Source: Nocardioides carbamazepini
Lineage (GTDB): Bacteria > Actinomycetota > Actinomycetes > Propionibacteriales > Nocardioidaceae
Direction: 5' to 3'
DNA length: 64,000 nucleotides
Assembly (NCBI RefSeq): GCF_024614185.1
Contig: NZ_JAHTLF010000013.1
Location: forward strand, 426,870-490,869
The translations under genes were made by a program, and so were the position numbers. Below the pieces are notes generated by a model. That model made no database searches. It saw only the letters and a list, made by a program, of their open reading frames with translations, and was not told the DNA's origin. Below are positions 47,477-56,105 of the stretch, one piece after another. Positions within the stretch are counted from its first letter, which is position 1; the number at the start of each line of letters is the position of its first letter.

Positions 47477-47497
47477 CACGGGGGCTCCGCCCCCGTG
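47477..47497. terminator. Strong GC hairpin (CACGGGGGC-TCC-GCCCCCGTG)
   Basis: A 9-base-pair perfect stem with a 3-base loop and no U-tract. It may terminate the comF transcript, 183 bases beyond its stop, or be part of a structured RNA with the two hairpins before it. Confidence 0.5.
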
Positions 47498-47679
47498 GAC
47501 CCCCGGAGGGCACCTCGAGGACTGCCGTCCGTACGTGACTTACGTGGACCGTTTCGCCTGCGACTGGCATCGGCTTGCCGCACCCGATCGGGCTCGCGCC
47601 CGGTCCGAGCGACGCAACCACGGACCCGGGCGGACTCCATGACCAGACGTTAGTCCGTCGCTGGTGACGACGAAAGGCC

Positions 47680-48414
47680 TCACCGGAAGTTCGGGCCCGG
47701 GACACCGCTCCTTGCGTCATCCGACCTCCTCCTCGTGGCAGCGACCACCGCCCCCGCGAGCACCGGAACGCCCGCCGCCTCGAGGGCGCGCTGGGCCTCG
47801 CGCAGAGTGGCGCCGGTCGTGAGCACGTCGTCGCACACGACGACGTGGGCGCGCGGGCAGCGCCGCGCGAGCCGTCGTACGGCGGCCGCGGGAGCCGTCA
47901 TCGAGCCGGCCAGGTTGGCGGCCCGGCCGGCCGCGTCGAGACCGGCCTGGTCGACGACGCCCGGCCGGAGGCGGAGCAGCCGGGCGGTCACCACGCCCGT
48001 CCCGCGCGCCCGCGCGGCGGCCCGGGTCAGGGTCAGTGTCGGGTCGTGGCCGCGCTGCCGCACGACCGCGGGGCGGGACGGCACCGGGACCAGGACGACG
48101 GGCCCGGACGTCACCGCGCCGGCTGCGCCCGCGACCGACACCGCCAGGAGCTCCCCGAGAGGGGCGGCGAGGGCGAGGACCCGCCGCTCCTTGTGGGCGA
48201 GGACGAGCGCGCGCAGGACACCTGCGTACTCGCCGGCGGCGTACGGCGGCACCAGCCCGTCGGGGCAGGGCGTCGGCCGGCGCAGGCCGGCCTCGGCGGG
48301 CAGGCCGGCGCGGCACGCGCCACACAGGGGCCGCCCTGGCCGCTCGCAGCCCACGCAGCGCGAGCCGAGCACCAGGTCGACGAAGCCGTCGGCAAGGGTC
48401 GGCAGCGTTCTCAT
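47680..48414 (-). CDS. ComF family phosphoribosyltransferase-like protein
   Basis: A 244 aa protein. The N-terminal zinc finger is CVGCERPGRPLCGAC. The C-terminal PRTase motif VVVCDDVLTTGATLREA is near residue 200. It is linked to DNA uptake in competent bacteria, but its role in actinobacteria is unclear. Its place between lpqB and hpf matches the mycobacterial order. The start at MRTLPTLADGF is preferred, and a GTG/ATG up to 48450 is possible. Confidence 0.85.
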   Translation of the reverse strand: MRTLPTLADGFVDLVLGSRCVGCERPGRPLCGACRAGLPAEAGLRRPTPCPDGLVPPYAAGEYAGVLRALVLAHKERRVLALAAPLGELLAVSVAGAAGAVTSGPVVLVPVPSRPAVVRQRGHDPTLTLTRAAARARGTGVVTARLLRLRPGVVDQAGLDAAGRAANLAGSMTAPAAAVRRLARRCPRAHVVVCDDVLTTGATLREAQRALEAAGVPVLAGAVVAATRRRSDDARSGVPGPNFR

Positions 48415-48479
48415 CCACGCCACCCCAGCAGGGCGTCCCCGGACGAGCAACCGCGCGGTCCACGCCTGTGGAGAACAGG

Positions 48480-50255
48480 TCAGCCCGCGTAGTCGAGCTG
48501 GGTCAGCCCCTCCGGCTCGACGGGATGCCGCTCCTGGCGGACGACATCGACGTACTGGTCGGCGTACACGGCCAGCATCGGGGCGTCCTCGACCGGCGTC
48601 GCCGCTAGGCCGCGGACCTTGCCGGTGACGATGGTCGACAGCACGTCGACGCCGACCGTGGCGCCGTCGGCGGCGACGACATCGACCTCGTAGAGGCTGT
48701 CGGGCGCGGTCGCGGTGAGCAGGCCGAGCCGGATCGGGCCGTTCCAGGCGAGATCGGTGATGTGGCTGTCCTCGGCCTCGCGGACCACGAACGGCCGCCG
48801 GACCCGTTGGACCTGGCCCCGGCCGCCGATCAGGACCCGGGCCCCGACCACCTGGTCACCGCCCTCAGGGGTGCGGACGATCCCCACGAGGCGGGTGCCG
48901 TCGCGGCTCACGACGAGCCCCCGGGCGCGGGTGCCGGTGATCCCGGGCACCCGCACGGCGCGGACCACGTCGTCGTCCTGCTCGTCGTACAGCCACACGA
49001 CCGCCCCGCCGGGGCGCCGCTCGAGCACCCAGAGCCGGTCGGCGTGGTCGAAGGTGGGCCGGGTGTAGTTCCCGCCGGACAGCAGGGTCTGCGCCGCCGG
49101 CTCGGAGGCCGACTGCTGCACGCGGGCCAGCCGGACCCGGCGGCCGCCGAGGTCGACCGCGGCGGCCCGCTGGTTGTCGAGCGTGACCGCGACGGAGCCG
49201 AGTCCGGCACCCTCGTCGCCGAAGACGCCCGTCACCGGCGCGAGGTCCCCGTCCCCGCTGCCGGCGACCAGACGTCCCTGGCTGACGCCGAAGAGAGTCC
49301 GGCCACCACCGGGGCCGGCAGGTCCGAGCACCGCGGCCGCTTCGACGGAGTACTGCGAGACACCGCCCGGGAGGGGCAGGTCGGTGCCGTCGATGCTGAC
49401 CCGCAGCGCGGTGACGGACGGGTCCTGGCGTAGGGTCCACGCCAGCTGGGCGAGCATCAGCTCGGCCTGCTGAGCGGTGATCGCCTGGGGCTCCCCCACC
49501 AACGCGATGTCGGCGACGCCGGCGTCGCTCACCGGCACGGACAGCCCGACGGTCAACCCGGACGGCAGGAACGAGCGCACCACGCCCCGGGCCCGCGGCG
49601 GCGGCCCGGCGAGCAGGGCCGAGACCAGGCTGGTCGCCAGCTGGTCGCCCTCGGGCACGAAGACCGGCTCGGGGACGAGGATCTGCGCGATCGGGTCGAA
49701 GTAGTAGAGCGAGACCTGACGGTGACGCTGCCGGAACCATCCCGCGGGTACGACGAGCGCGTCCGGCGGGTCGGCGATCCGGTACTGCCCGTCCTCGATG
49801 CTCACCCGGAAGTCCACGGTGAGCTCGTCGGTCCCCATCGCCCCCCGCCACGCTCCGACGGCGTCGAGCCGGTCCGCGGCGGTCAGCCGGACCGAGACCG
49901 TGCCCGCGCTCTCCTGCACGGGCAGGGAGTCGCTGTAGATGATGGTCTCCTGCTCCGGGTCCCAGCCGGCGGCGGCCTCCTCGGTGAGGTACTCCTTGGC
50001 GACGCTGGTCTGCACCGGCCAGGCGGTCATCGCGTCCAGGAATCCGGCGACCACCTCGGTCCGCGACGCCCCGGAGAGCGGCGGCCGGGCGTCGATGTCA
50101 CTGGCACGACGGGTCGCGCCCTGGTCGGCGCCACTGCCCTCGACCACCGGTCCCGACGTCGGCAGCGACGTGCAGCCGGCCAGCACGAGGGCCGGCACGG
50201 CGACCAGCACCGGGCCCACCCGGGCGACCTTCCGGCGCAACGCCGCGGGGGTCAT
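48480..50255 (-). CDS. lpqB: lipoprotein LpqB, MtrAB accessory
   Basis: A 591 aa protein. The lipobox is LVLAGCTSLPTSG (Cys ~28). A GerMN domain (about 190-310) and a C-terminal beta-propeller-like LpqB domain follow. It binds the extracytoplasmic side of MtrB and tunes signalling. Its start overlaps the mtrB stop by 4 bases (ATGA). Confidence 0.93.
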   Translation of the reverse strand: MTPAALRRKVARVGPVLVAVPALVLAGCTSLPTSGPVVEGSGADQGATRRASDIDARPPLSGASRTEVVAGFLDAMTAWPVQTSVAKEYLTEEAAAGWDPEQETIIYSDSLPVQESAGTVSVRLTAADRLDAVGAWRGAMGTDELTVDFRVSIEDGQYRIADPPDALVVPAGWFRQRHRQVSLYYFDPIAQILVPEPVFVPEGDQLATSLVSALLAGPPPRARGVVRSFLPSGLTVGLSVPVSDAGVADIALVGEPQAITAQQAELMLAQLAWTLRQDPSVTALRVSIDGTDLPLPGGVSQYSVEAAAVLGPAGPGGGRTLFGVSQGRLVAGSGDGDLAPVTGVFGDEGAGLGSVAVTLDNQRAAAVDLGGRRVRLARVQQSASEPAAQTLLSGGNYTRPTFDHADRLWVLERRPGGAVVWLYDEQDDDVVRAVRVPGITGTRARGLVVSRDGTRLVGIVRTPEGGDQVVGARVLIGGRGQVQRVRRPFVVREAEDSHITDLAWNGPIRLGLLTATAPDSLYEVDVVAADGATVGVDVLSTIVTGKVRGLAATPVEDAPMLAVYADQYVDVVRQERHPVEPEGLTQLDYAG

Positions 50256-52006
50256 CGTCCCTCCTCCGGCCCCGGGACGACGCCACCCCGCCCGACCACG
50301 ACCGCAGCGTCGCTCGACGCGGCGTCCTCCGGCACCAGGGGCAGCGGGCTGTGGCGCAGCGTTCCGCCGGCGTGCCGTGGCACGGTGAGGCGGAACTGGG
50401 CGCCCTGCCCGGTCCGGCCCCAGGCCTGGAGCCAGCCGCCGTGCAGGTGGGCGTCCTCCTGGGCGATCGCGAGCCCCAGCCCGGTCCCGCCGCTGGTCCG
50501 GGTACGGGCCGGGTCGGAGCGCCAGAACCGGTTGAACACCATCGAGGCCTCGCCCGGCGCGAGGCCGATGCCGTGGTCGCGCACCGTGATCGCCGCCGAC
50601 TCCTCGTCGGAGGCGAGCCGCACGATCACGGCTTCGGTGGGATCGTCGGCCAGCGCGTGGTCGATGGCGTTGGTGACCAGGTTGCGCACGATCCGCTCGA
50701 TGCGCCGCACGTCGACATCGGCCCGGACCGCGACGTCCGGCTCCTCGACGAGCACCCGCACACCCCGCTGGTCGGCCAGCGGGCGCGCTGCCTCGACGAC
50801 CCGGCGGACGAGGTCGCCGAGGTTGACGTTCTCGGTGGCGAGGACCGCGGCACCCGCGTCGAACCGGCTGATCTCCAGCAGGTCGACGAGGAGGTTCTCG
50901 AACCGGTCGAGCTCGGCCTGCATCAGCTCGGCGGAGCGGGCGGTGGCGGCGTCGAAGCTCTCCCGGGCGTCGTGGAGCACGTCGGAGGCCATCCGGACGG
51001 TCGTCAGCGGGGTGCGCAGCTCGTGGGAGACGTCGGACACGAACCTGCGCTGGACCCAGCTCAGCTCCTCCAGCTGGCGGATCTGACGCTGGAGGCTGGT
51101 CGCCATCTGGTTGAAGGAGTACGCCAGGCGGGCGATGTCGTCCTCACCGCTGACCTGGAGCCGCTCCTGGAGCCGGCCGGCGGCGAGCCGTTCGGCCACC
51201 TCCCGGGCCATCCGGATCGGGCTGACCACCTGTCGGGTCACCAGCCAGGTCACGCCGGCGACGAGCACGAGGAGGAGCCCCGCGGCGGTCAGCAGCGCCC
51301 GGGTCACCAGGTTGAGCGTCTCCTGCTCCTCCGCGAGCGGGAACAGGAAGTAGAGCGTGTAGGTCTGCCCGTCCGACGGCAGCTGCACCTGCGATCCGAC
51401 GACGATCCCCGGCTCGCTCGTGGTGCGGGCGTCCGCCCCCGTGCCGGTCGAGCGGACGATCTCGGTGTAGGTCCACGCCGTCGCGCGCAGCCGCCCGTCG
51501 AAGTGCTCCTCGAGCGAGGCGGGGACGCTGGCCAGGTCCAGGCCGCTGGTGTACTCACCGCCACCGGTCCGCAGCGGCGGCCCCTCCTCCTCGGGGCCGG
51601 CCAGCACGACGGCGTACCCGCGACTGTCCCCCCGCTCGATGATCGGGTCGACCAGGTCACGCTGCTGTCGGCCGGCGTTCCCCTCCCGTCCCGAGGCCGC
51701 CTCCAGGCGGTCCTGGGCGTCGGTGACCTCCGCGTCCACCTCCCCGAGCACGACGTCGACCCGGTGGCGCAACAGGCCCTCGCGGGTCTGTTGCAACAGG
51801 ATCCAGCCGACGCCGCTGACGACCACGGCGGACAGCACCACGGTGCTCACCACGACCCGCGCCTGGATCGAACGGCGCCAGAAGGTCAGGGCGCGACGCA
51901 GCCGCGGCGCCAGCCAGGCCCAGCACCGGCGCAGCCCCGCAAGCCCGCGGCGGCCGAGCCGGGCCGCCGCGGGCCTATCCGGAGCCGGCCTTGTAGCCGA
52001 CACCAC
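50252..52006 (-). CDS. mtrB: sensor histidine kinase MtrB
   Basis: A 584 aa protein. Two helices (about 45-70 and 235-260) flank an extracytoplasmic sensor region. HAMP follows, then the HisKA H-box VSDVSHELRTPLTTV and the ATPase N box NLVTNAIDHA, DHGIGLAPGEA and GGTGLGLAIA. It phosphorylates MtrA in control of cell-wall metabolism and division. The GTG at 52006 gives a 32-base overlap with mtrA. No later good start precedes the first helix. Confidence 0.94.
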   Translation of the reverse strand: MVSATRPAPDRPAAARLGRRGLAGLRRCWAWLAPRLRRALTFWRRSIQARVVVSTVVLSAVVVSGVGWILLQQTREGLLRHRVDVVLGEVDAEVTDAQDRLEAASGREGNAGRQQRDLVDPIIERGDSRGYAVVLAGPEEEGPPLRTGGGEYTSGLDLASVPASLEEHFDGRLRATAWTYTEIVRSTGTGADARTTSEPGIVVGSQVQLPSDGQTYTLYFLFPLAEEQETLNLVTRALLTAAGLLLVLVAGVTWLVTRQVVSPIRMAREVAERLAAGRLQERLQVSGEDDIARLAYSFNQMATSLQRQIRQLEELSWVQRRFVSDVSHELRTPLTTVRMASDVLHDARESFDAATARSAELMQAELDRFENLLVDLLEISRFDAGAAVLATENVNLGDLVRRVVEAARPLADQRGVRVLVEEPDVAVRADVDVRRIERIVRNLVTNAIDHALADDPTEAVIVRLASDEESAAITVRDHGIGLAPGEASMVFNRFWRSDPARTRTSGGTGLGLAIAQEDAHLHGGWLQAWGRTGQGAQFRLTVPRHAGGTLRHSPLPLVPEDAASSDAAVVVGRGGVVPGPEEGR

Positions 52007-52682
52007 GCACCGTCAGTACGATCTCCGGATGCTCCGGGTCGTGCTCCACCTTGGATCTCAGCCGCTGCACGTGCACGTTGACCAGACGGGTGTCCGCGGC
52101 ATGCTGGTAGCCCCAGACCTCCTCGAGCAGCACCTGACGGGTGAAGACCTGCCCCGGCTTGCGGGCCAGGCAGAGCAGCAGGTCGAACTCCAGCGGCGTC
52201 AGGAAGATCTCCCGGCCGTCCCGGGTCACCGCATGCCCGGCGACGTCGATCTCGAGGTCACGGATGGTGAGCGTCTCCTGCGGCACGGCCTCGGTGCGGC
52301 GTACCCTCGCGCGGATCCGGGCGACCAGCTCCTTGGGCTTGAACGGCTTGACGACGTAGTCGTCCGCCCCTGACTCCAGCCCGACGACGACGTCGACCGT
52401 GTCGCCCTTGGCCGTCAACATGACGATGGGGACGCCGGACTCGGCCCGGATCTCCTTGCACACGTCGATGCCGTCCCTGCCCGGCAGCATCAGGTCGAGC
52501 AGCACCAGGTCGGGCCGGTAGTCCCGGAACGCCGCGAGCGCCAGGTCGCCGCGCGGGCAGACCCGGCTCTCGAAGCCCTCCTGGCCCAGCACGATGCCGA
52601 GCATCTCCGCCAGCGGCGCGTCGTCGTCGACGACGAGGACGCGTCCCCGGGTCGGGTACGGCGCACTGGTGGGCGGGGTCAT
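51975..52682 (-). CDS. mtrA: response regulator MtrA
   Basis: A 235 aa OmpR-type regulator. The receiver has VLVVDDDAPLAEMLG and the phosphorylated Asp in VLLDLMLPGRDG. The winged helix has LTPLEFDLLLCLARKPGQVF and ADTRLVNVHVQRLRSKVE. The ATG at 52682 is chosen, since the upstream in-frame extension has no family similarity. It lies 31 bases after the toxin-antitoxin pair, in place of the tmk gene found here in mycobacteria. Confidence 0.95.
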   Translation of the reverse strand: MTPPTSAPYPTRGRVLVVDDDAPLAEMLGIVLGQEGFESRVCPRGDLALAAFRDYRPDLVLLDLMLPGRDGIDVCKEIRAESGVPIVMLTAKGDTVDVVVGLESGADDYVVKPFKPKELVARIRARVRRTEAVPQETLTIRDLEIDVAGHAVTRDGREIFLTPLEFDLLLCLARKPGQVFTRQVLLEEVWGYQHAADTRLVNVHVQRLRSKVEHDPEHPEIVLTVRGVGYKAGSG

Positions 52683-52713
52683 GAACGCGATCCTACTGAT
52701 CGGTCTCGCCGTC

Positions 52714-53154
52714 TCATGCGACCGAGCCGGACGGGACGATCCATCGCGCGCGCAGGTCGGGACGGACACGGGCCACATGGTCGAAATCAGCGTCGTAGTG
52801 CACGACGGTGACTGCTTGATCGCCACGCGAGTGCCGCAGCGCGGTCGCCGCGATCTGAAGATCGCTCACCCCCACGGACCGCCCCGTCCCCGCATGGAAG
52901 AGCAGGCTCTGGAGGTCGACGGCGATGCGGGCGACCTCCCCGTCGGGCGCCAGGAAGACCTTTCCGCGCTGATTGCCGTCGAGAATGATGCGGTGGTCCG
53001 CTGCACTCCGGGCCGAGTAGCACTCTTCCAGCACCTGCGGCAGACAACTCGCCAGCTGCCCCGTCGCGAGGAGCACTGCCACCGCCTCGGCGACCGCCGG
53101 AGCGCGATGGACGCGTTGGGCGACGGAGTTGTCGAGCAGATACAACTGCCTCAT
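52714..53154 (-). CDS. vapC: PIN-domain ribonuclease toxin, VapC-like
   Basis: A 146 aa protein. Acidic residues of the PIN site are in LYLLDNSVAQR (D8), VLEECYSARS, GVSDLQIAATA and YDADFDHVA, so all four expected sites are present and the toxin looks intact. The ATG overlaps the antitoxin stop (ATGA). It probably cleaves RNA when the antitoxin is degraded. Confidence 0.85.
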   Translation of the reverse strand: MRQLYLLDNSVAQRVHRAPAVAEAVAVLLATGQLASCLPQVLEECYSARSAADHRIILDGNQRGKVFLAPDGEVARIAVDLQSLLFHAGTGRSVGVSDLQIAATALRHSRGDQAVTVVHYDADFDHVARVRPDLRARWIVPSGSVA

Positions 53155-53357
53155 CGCTGAGCTTGATCGACGACCTCCGGGTCATCGAGGCTACTGGCGA
53201 CACCCTCCTGCAACCGCTCGAGATAGTCGAGTGCCCGCGCCTTGCGGACCGCCTGCTCCAGCGCCTCGGTCACGGTGCCTCGCTTCGTCGTCTGACCGGT
53301 CGCCAGCATCGCGTCTGCCATCAGACGCTCGTCCACCTCGATCAACGTCTTCGCCAT
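53151..53357 (-). CDS. vapB: VapB-like antitoxin
   Basis: A 68 aa protein. The N-terminal AKTLIEVDERLMADAM forms the ribbon-helix-helix DNA-binding fold seen in MazE/VapB-type antitoxins. TKRGTVTEALEQAVRKA follows. The C-terminal part would bind the toxin. GGAAGG lies 7 bases before the ATG at 53357, so I reject the longer in-frame start at 53420. Confidence 0.82.
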   Translation of the reverse strand: MAKTLIEVDERLMADAMLATGQTTKRGTVTEALEQAVRKARALDYLERLQEGVASSLDDPEVVDQAQR

Positions 53358-53373
53358 CGGCCCGCCTTCCAAG

Positions 53374-53405
53374 GAGATATCCTTTTTCTGCCGCGAGTAT
53401 ATCTC
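53374..53405 (-). promoter_or_regulatory. vapBC promoter with inverted-repeat operator
   Basis: GAGATAT (53374-53380) and ATATCTC (53399-53405) are inverted with an 18-base spacer. TATACT on the minus strand (53396-53401), a good -10 box, lies in the upstream arm. The other arm would be just after the transcription start. This geometry suits autorepression by VapB(C). The stretch is clearly AT-richer than its surroundings. Confidence 0.6.
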
Positions 53406-53421
53406 GGCAGCCCGGAGCACA

Positions 53422-53453
53422 CGAGCCCCGCACCCAGGCGGGTACGGGGCTCG
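53422..53453 (-). terminator. Terminator hairpin downstream of ahcY
   Basis: A 14-base-pair stem (CGAGCCCCG..ACCC with GGGT..CGGGGCTCG) and a GCCT loop. One position is a G-U pair only in minus-strand RNA, which fits use by the ahcY transcript. It lies about 170 bases past the ahcY stop and just before the vapBC promoter. Confidence 0.65.
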
Positions 53454-53555
53454 CGAACGGCCAGCTTCTGCTACGTCAGGCGTGCGACGCGACGCCCGCC
53501 CTGTCGCCAGCTACGCGCGAGCTGCCAACTACGCACGGGCGGCCAGCACGCATGT

Positions 53556-53615
53556 CTTGCCGCCAGGCCAAGCCTGGACCTACGCAACACGACCGCGTGC
53601 GCGGCAGCGCGGCGC
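53556..53615 (+). repeat. Dispersed repeat copy B (60 bp)
   Basis: It matches copy A at 47226-47286 in its first 13 and last 29 bases. The middle forms its own small hairpin (CCAGGC-CAA-GCCTGG). It sits between the ahcY stop and the ahcY terminator. Confidence 0.75.
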
Positions 53616-53622
53616 TCGCGCC

Positions 53623-55080
<1,458 letters not shown>

Positions 55081-55289
55081 GAATGATCCTCGAGGTTCGA
55101 GTGTCGTGTGACAGCTGGGTCCTGCGGCGCATCTGCGCATCGTCGGGATCTCCCGCGCATGACGTAGGACACCTTACAAGCGGGGTCCGGGGCCGGGGGA
55201 ATCATCGGAGACCATCTCCGTCCGCGCCCGGCCGGCAGCCGGCGGACATGCCGCCCCGAGCGGGGCGTGGCCGCTACCCTGCTGTCGTA
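55081..55289. other. Divergent promoter region ahcY / ribH
   Basis: About 210 bases without a gene. On the minus strand TAAGGT near 55175 may be an ahcY -10 box. On the plus strand TACCCT at 55275-55280 serves ribH. No other motif was recognised. Confidence 0.4.
55275..55280 (+). promoter_or_regulatory. Putative -10 box (TACCCT) for riboswitch-ribH transcript
   Basis: TACCCT ends nine bases before the first base of the riboswitch P1 stem. The predicted start at about 55287 would make the aptamer the very 5' end of the mRNA. Confidence 0.5.
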
Positions 55290-55452
55290 CGTTCTCAGGG
55301 CGGGGTGGAACTCCCCACCGGCGGTGAGGGCGTCCCGGCGGATCCGGGGCGGCCGAGCCCGCGAGCGCCGGATCGGTCCCCACGACCGGTCCGGGTCAGC
55401 AGATCCGGTGCGACTCCGGAGCCGACGGTCACAGTCCGGACGGAAGAGAACG
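55290..55452 (+). promoter_or_regulatory. FMN riboswitch (RFN element)
   Basis: The P1 strands are CGTTCTC (55290-55296) and GAGAACG (55446-55452). The core has the conserved 5' run CAGGGCGGGGTGGAACTCCC and CACCGGCGGT, and the 3' part GGTGCGACTCCGGAGCCGAC then GGTCACAGTCCGGA. These are the signature segments of FMN aptamers. It precedes ribH by 56 bases. FMN binding should lower lumazine synthase expression. Confidence 0.95.
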
Positions 55453-55466
55453 CGGCGGGCCTCGTG

Positions 55467-55494
55467 CGCGTCGTCACGCCCTGGGTGACACGCG
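55467..55494 (+). promoter_or_regulatory. Hairpin between FMN aptamer and ribH ribosome-binding site
   Basis: A 10-base-pair stem with one bulged base (CGCGT-C-GTCAC with GTGAC-ACGCG) and a 7-base loop ends three bases before the AGGAG at 55498-55502. There is no U-tract, so control of translation start is more likely than termination. Confidence 0.5.
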
Positions 55495-55507
55495 AACAGG
55501 AGAACCC

Positions 55508-55951
55508 ATGTCACCCATCGCCCCACGCGTCGCGGTCGTCGCGGCCCGTTGGCACGCCGACATCGTCGACGTCGCCGTCACGACCTGCACGGACGAGCTC
55601 GAGCAGCGCGGCTACACGGTCGACGTGGTGCACGTGCCCGGTGCGTTCGAGATCCCGCTGCAGGTACGACGCCGCGCGCTGTCCGGGCAGTACGTCGGTG
55701 TCGCGGCGGCGGCCCTGGTCGTCGACGGCGGCATCTACCGGCACGACTTCGTGGCGTCGTCGGTGGTGGACGCGCTGATGCGGGTGCAGCTCGAGACCGA
55801 CGTGCCGGTCTTCTCGGCGGTGCTGACGCCGCACCACTTCCACGAGCACGACGAGCACACGGGCTACTTCCGCCGTCACTTCGAGACGAAGGGGCGCGAG
55901 CTCGCCCACGCCATGGACGCGACGGTCAGCCTTCCCCTCGTCGGAGGCTGA
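55508..55951 (+). CDS. ribH: 6,7-dimethyl-8-ribityllumazine synthase, type II (RibH2-like)
   Basis: A 147 aa enzyme making the riboflavin precursor lumazine. PGAFEIPLQ is the common motif. VVDGGIYRHDFVASSVVDAL and VLTPHHFHEHDEHTGYF replace the G-x-V-I-R-G-x-T-x-H and G-V-L-T segments of ordinary RibH. That pattern is like the decameric RibH2 of Brucella and Mesorhizobium. It stands alone, without other rib genes, behind an FMN riboswitch. AGGAG lies 5 bases before the ATG. Confidence 0.88.
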   Translation: MSPIAPRVAVVAARWHADIVDVAVTTCTDELEQRGYTVDVVHVPGAFEIPLQVRRRALSGQYVGVAAAALVVDGGIYRHDFVASSVVDALMRVQLETDVPVFSAVLTPHHFHEHDEHTGYFRRHFETKGRELAHAMDATVSLPLVGG

Positions 55952-56015
55952 CGCTCCTCGCGGACAGGAGGCGCCGTCGCGTTCGACGAGGTCCATTTTC
56001 GGCATGATCGGGTCC

Positions 56016-56035
56016 TAACTTTCCGCAGTGCGGAA
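56016..56035 (+). promoter_or_regulatory. hyu operon promoter with palindromic operator
   Basis: TAACTT (56016-56021) is a -10-like box. The 15-base palindrome TTCCGCA-G-TGCGGAA (56021-56035) directly follows, covering the predicted transcription start. This placement suits a repressor. The half-sites resemble those of IclR-type regulators of catabolic operons, but this is inference and no regulator gene lies in the window. Confidence 0.5.
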
Positions 56036-56105
56036 TGTGCCTTGTGTCACACCACCGCCGGATCCCAGGGTTGGCAGCACTTTCCCGACCACGAGAGATC
56101 CCGCC

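Larger units (their letters stand above)
47006..47679. other. Structured gene-free region upstream of hpf
   Basis: No credible gene in 674 bases. Hairpins seen are 47042-47060 (7 bp), 47283-47310 (7 bp), 47410-47436 (9 of 10 bp), 47444-47459 (GGCTTA-CGAC-TAAGCC) and 47477-47497 (9 bp), the last three in succession. One copy of a 60-base dispersed repeat is at 47226-47286. It may hold the hpf promoter and possibly a small RNA. It does not match tmRNA, RNase P or 6S as far as I can tell. Confidence 0.5.

Noticed and set aside
47005..47640. 211-codon minus-strand open frame upstream of hpf
   Set aside because: It is rich in Arg/Ser/Gly with no domain, crosses several hairpins and a dispersed repeat, and lacks the strong third-position GC of real genes here.
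47560..47660. tRNA-like or tmRNA-like fold upstream of hpf
   Set aside because: There is no T-loop GTTCGAAT-type sequence and no acceptor stem pairing that closes a cloverleaf.
52714..53357. Integrated mobile element around vapBC
   Set aside because: No integrase, transposase, flanking direct repeat or attachment site is visible. Only the toxin-antitoxin pair itself is supported.
55081..55250. SAH riboswitch upstream of ahcY
   Set aside because: The conserved SAH aptamer core was not found in the leader on the minus strand.
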